7,790 nt of DNA from an uncultured Eubacteriales bacterium (lineage in GTDB: Bacteria; Bacillota; Clostridia; Oscillospirales; CAG-272), in the NCBI GenBank assembly GCA_934446485.1, contig CAKSEM010000063.1, positions 1 to 7,790 on the forward strand, in the 5' to 3' direction. Both the position numbers and the translations under genes were made by a program. Below the pieces are notes generated by a model. That model had not been told where the DNA came from, ran no database searches, and was given only the letters and a program-made list of their open reading frames with translations. Below, piece by piece: positions 6,793 through 7,790 of the stretch (positions within the stretch are counted from its first letter, which is position 1; each line of letters opens with the position of its first letter).

Positions 6793-7705
6793 CTCCCTCG
6801 GCGGCAGTGACACCAGCTGCAAGCAGGCTGCGTCCATGTTCGGTTACAGCCTCGGCTGCACCGCGGTCAACGAACACGTTTCCGCAGCTCGGTGCGTAGA
6901 ATGCCATCCACTGCAGACGTGTCTTGAGGCTTCCGTCAGCCTTGAAATATGTCCCGCGTGCGCGCCCGTCTGCAGCGTCGGATATAACATTGCGGTCACC
7001 GGACGAGCAGATAAATACGGGAACGCCTGCGCGTGTCGCAAGGGAAGCGCCGCGGACCTTGGTTATCATCCCGCCCGTGCCGTTCTGTGATCCTGCTCCT
7101 CCGGCATACGCCTCGATCTGCGGGGTTATCCTTTCAACGACGGGTATGTGCTCCGCATCGGGGCAGGTGCGCGGATTCTTGGTATAGAGTCCGTCGGTGT
7201 CAGTCATCAGAATGAGCAGATCGGCGTGGAGCATTGCTGCAACCTGCGCCGACAGCGTATCGTTGTCTCCGACGTGTATCTCATCTAGTGCGACGGTGTC
7301 ATTTTCGTTTATGATCGGCACTGCACCTCGGCTGAGAAGTATTTCAAGTGCCGAAAAGGCGTTTTTATATCGCCGCTTGTCGGTGAAATCCTCACGTGTC
7401 AGGAGTATTTGAGCGCAGACGTATCCGCGCTGTGAAAAGAACGATGTGTATTCCTCCATGAGCAGCCCTTGCCCTACGGCAGCAGATGCTTGCTTAGCTG
7501 CGACCGATGACGGACGCTTGGTATATCCGAGTGCGCGGAATCCTGCGGCGATGGCGCCCGACGTGGTGACAACGACATCGTGTCCCGCATCCTTTATGTC
7601 GGCAATCTGTCTTACAATCTCGCCGATCTTAACACGGTCGGCGTCCCCCGTCTCGTTGGTGAGAGAGCTCGTGCCGATCTTGACAACAAACAGTTTTTTA
7701 TTCAT
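6788..7705 (-). CDS. proB: Glutamate 5-kinase, C-terminally truncated by a frameshift
   Basis: ProB phosphorylates the gamma-carboxyl of glutamate with ATP, the first and normally proline-inhibited step of proline synthesis. The frame gives 305 residues. The amino-acid-kinase domain is complete: VVKIGTSSL (7-15), TTSGAIAAG (47-55), INENDTVA (132-139), GDNDTLSA (146-153), TDTDGLYTKNPR (168-179) and GTGGMITKVRGA (209-220). A PUA domain starts near 263 (LQWMAFYAP...SLLAAGV) but is cut at TGA 6788..6790 after AAEGD; the rest is in another frame (6631..6792). The kinase domain alone should be able to catalyse. From published work on the E. coli enzyme I recall that PUA loss leaves activity but alters Mg and proline responses, so the effect here may be regulatory. 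Start: ATG at 7705 with GAAAGAG 6 bases upstream; a TTG at 7720 overlaps that site and is less likely. First gene of proBAC. Confidence 0.9.
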   Translation of the reverse strand: MNKKLFVVKIGTSSLTNETGDADRVKIGEIVRQIADIKDAGHDVVVTTSGAIAAGFRALGYTKRPSSVAAKQASAAVGQGLLMEEYTSFFSQRGYVCAQILLTREDFTDKRRYKNAFSALEILLSRGAVPIINENDTVALDEIHVGDNDTLSAQVAAMLHADLLILMTDTDGLYTKNPRTCPDAEHIPVVERITPQIEAYAGGAGSQNGTGGMITKVRGASLATRAGVPVFICSSGDRNVISDAADGRARGTYFKADGSLKTRLQWMAFYAPSCGNVFVDRGAAEAVTEHGRSLLAAGVTAAEGD

Positions 7706-7722
7706 GCAAATCTCTTTCAAAG

Positions 7723-7748
7723 CCTCGGCGGCAGTTGCTGTGCCGAGG
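7723..7748 (-). other. Hairpin in the proB leader
   Basis: On the minus strand CCTCGGC (7742..7748) pairs with GCCGAGG (7723..7729) around a 12-base loop. An alternative 5-base stem CGGCA/TGCCG uses part of the same bases. It lies between the promoter and the proB ribosome binding site, which stays free, and no T-run follows, so it is not a terminator. Its role is unknown; mRNA protection or modest translational control are possible. No T-box sequence is present in this short leader. Confidence 0.5.
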
Positions 7749-7758
7749 TATTTTCTAT

Positions 7759-7787
7759 ATTCTACTACGCAGCGGTTTAAAAGTCAA
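7759..7787 (-). promoter_or_regulatory. Promoter of the proBAC operon
   Basis: On the minus strand a -35 box TTGACT (7782..7787) and a -10 box TAGAAT (7759..7764) are 17 bases apart, each one base off the sigma-70 consensus. Transcription should start near 7752, giving a leader of about 47 bases before the proB ATG at 7705. The right edge of the window cuts off anything further upstream, such as operators. Confidence 0.8.
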
Positions 7788-7790
7788 CCG

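Noticed and set aside
6780..6805. Programmed +1 frameshift in proB resembling prfB: Shine-Dalgarno-like GAGGGAG just before a TGAC stop context.
   Set aside because: The P-site codon GAC cannot re-pair well on ACT after a +1 slip, and the SD-like bases abut the codon instead of having the prfB spacing. The family comparison also shows three missing residues, which a single-base slip would not explain.
6631..6837. A separate 68-residue gene starting at the ATG at 6837.
   Set aside because: Only the part from about 6792 resembles ProB. The upstream part overlaps proB codons, and the nearest purine-rich site is about 12 bases away and weak. It is better read as the remnant of proB.
7706..7720. 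Longer ProB starting at TTG 7720 (five extra residues MKEIC).
   Set aside because: That start consumes the purine-rich site that serves the ATG at 7705, and MNKKLFVVKIGTSSL is the normal family start.
7723..7748. The proB leader hairpin as an attenuator terminator.
   Set aside because: It is followed by CTTTGAAAGAG rather than a T-run, and I see no clear competing antiterminator.

Overview
The window reads as a chromosomal piece of a Firmicute, probably a gut-type member of the Clostridia. The main reasons are a tRNA-sensing T-box leader in front of pheS, Firmicutes-like PheS and PheT sequences, and an adenine-phosphoribosyltransferase-like protein of a type I associate with that phylum. GC content is moderate, roughly half. 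The phylum call rests on established knowledge of T-boxes; the class is inference. Apart from the first ~55 bases, every real gene lies on the minus strand, so gene order runs from high to low coordinates.

Region 1 (7790 to 4514) is a proline biosynthesis operon, proB-proA-proC. It starts with a good sigma-70-type promoter at 7759..7787 and a short leader with one hairpin. ProB (glutamate 5-kinase) phosphorylates glutamate, ProA reduces the product to glutamate semialdehyde, which cyclises, and ProC reduces the resulting pyrroline-5-carboxylate to proline. proA and proC are intact. proB is broken near its 3' end: the kinase domain is complete, but the frame closes at a TGA at 6788..6790 inside the C-terminal PUA domain. 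The rest of that domain continues in another frame down to 6631. Recalled family sequences suggest about 11 bases are missing at the break.

Region 2 (4513 to 4151) has no protein gene. It holds a second strong promoter (4439..4467) and a complete T-box leader: a Stem I with a Phe codon (UUC) in the specifier loop, a short UUCG hairpin, the conserved T-box sequence, and mutually exclusive antiterminator and terminator helices.

Region 3 (4150 to 104) is the operon under that T-box: pheS, pheT and a purine-type phosphoribosyltransferase gene. PheS and PheT form the (alpha-beta)2 phenylalanyl-tRNA synthetase. Uncharged tRNA-Phe should favour the antiterminator and raise expression of the whole unit. 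The phosphoribosyltransferase is joined by an 18-base gap and a strong ribosome binding site.

Region 4 (1 to 103) holds a strong hairpin with a U-rich tail on the plus strand. It probably terminates a plus-strand gene whose last codons enter at the left edge. I found no mobile element, CRISPR array, tRNA or rRNA gene. The core gene content is ordinary; the most noteworthy points are the proB break and the fully readable Phe T-box.
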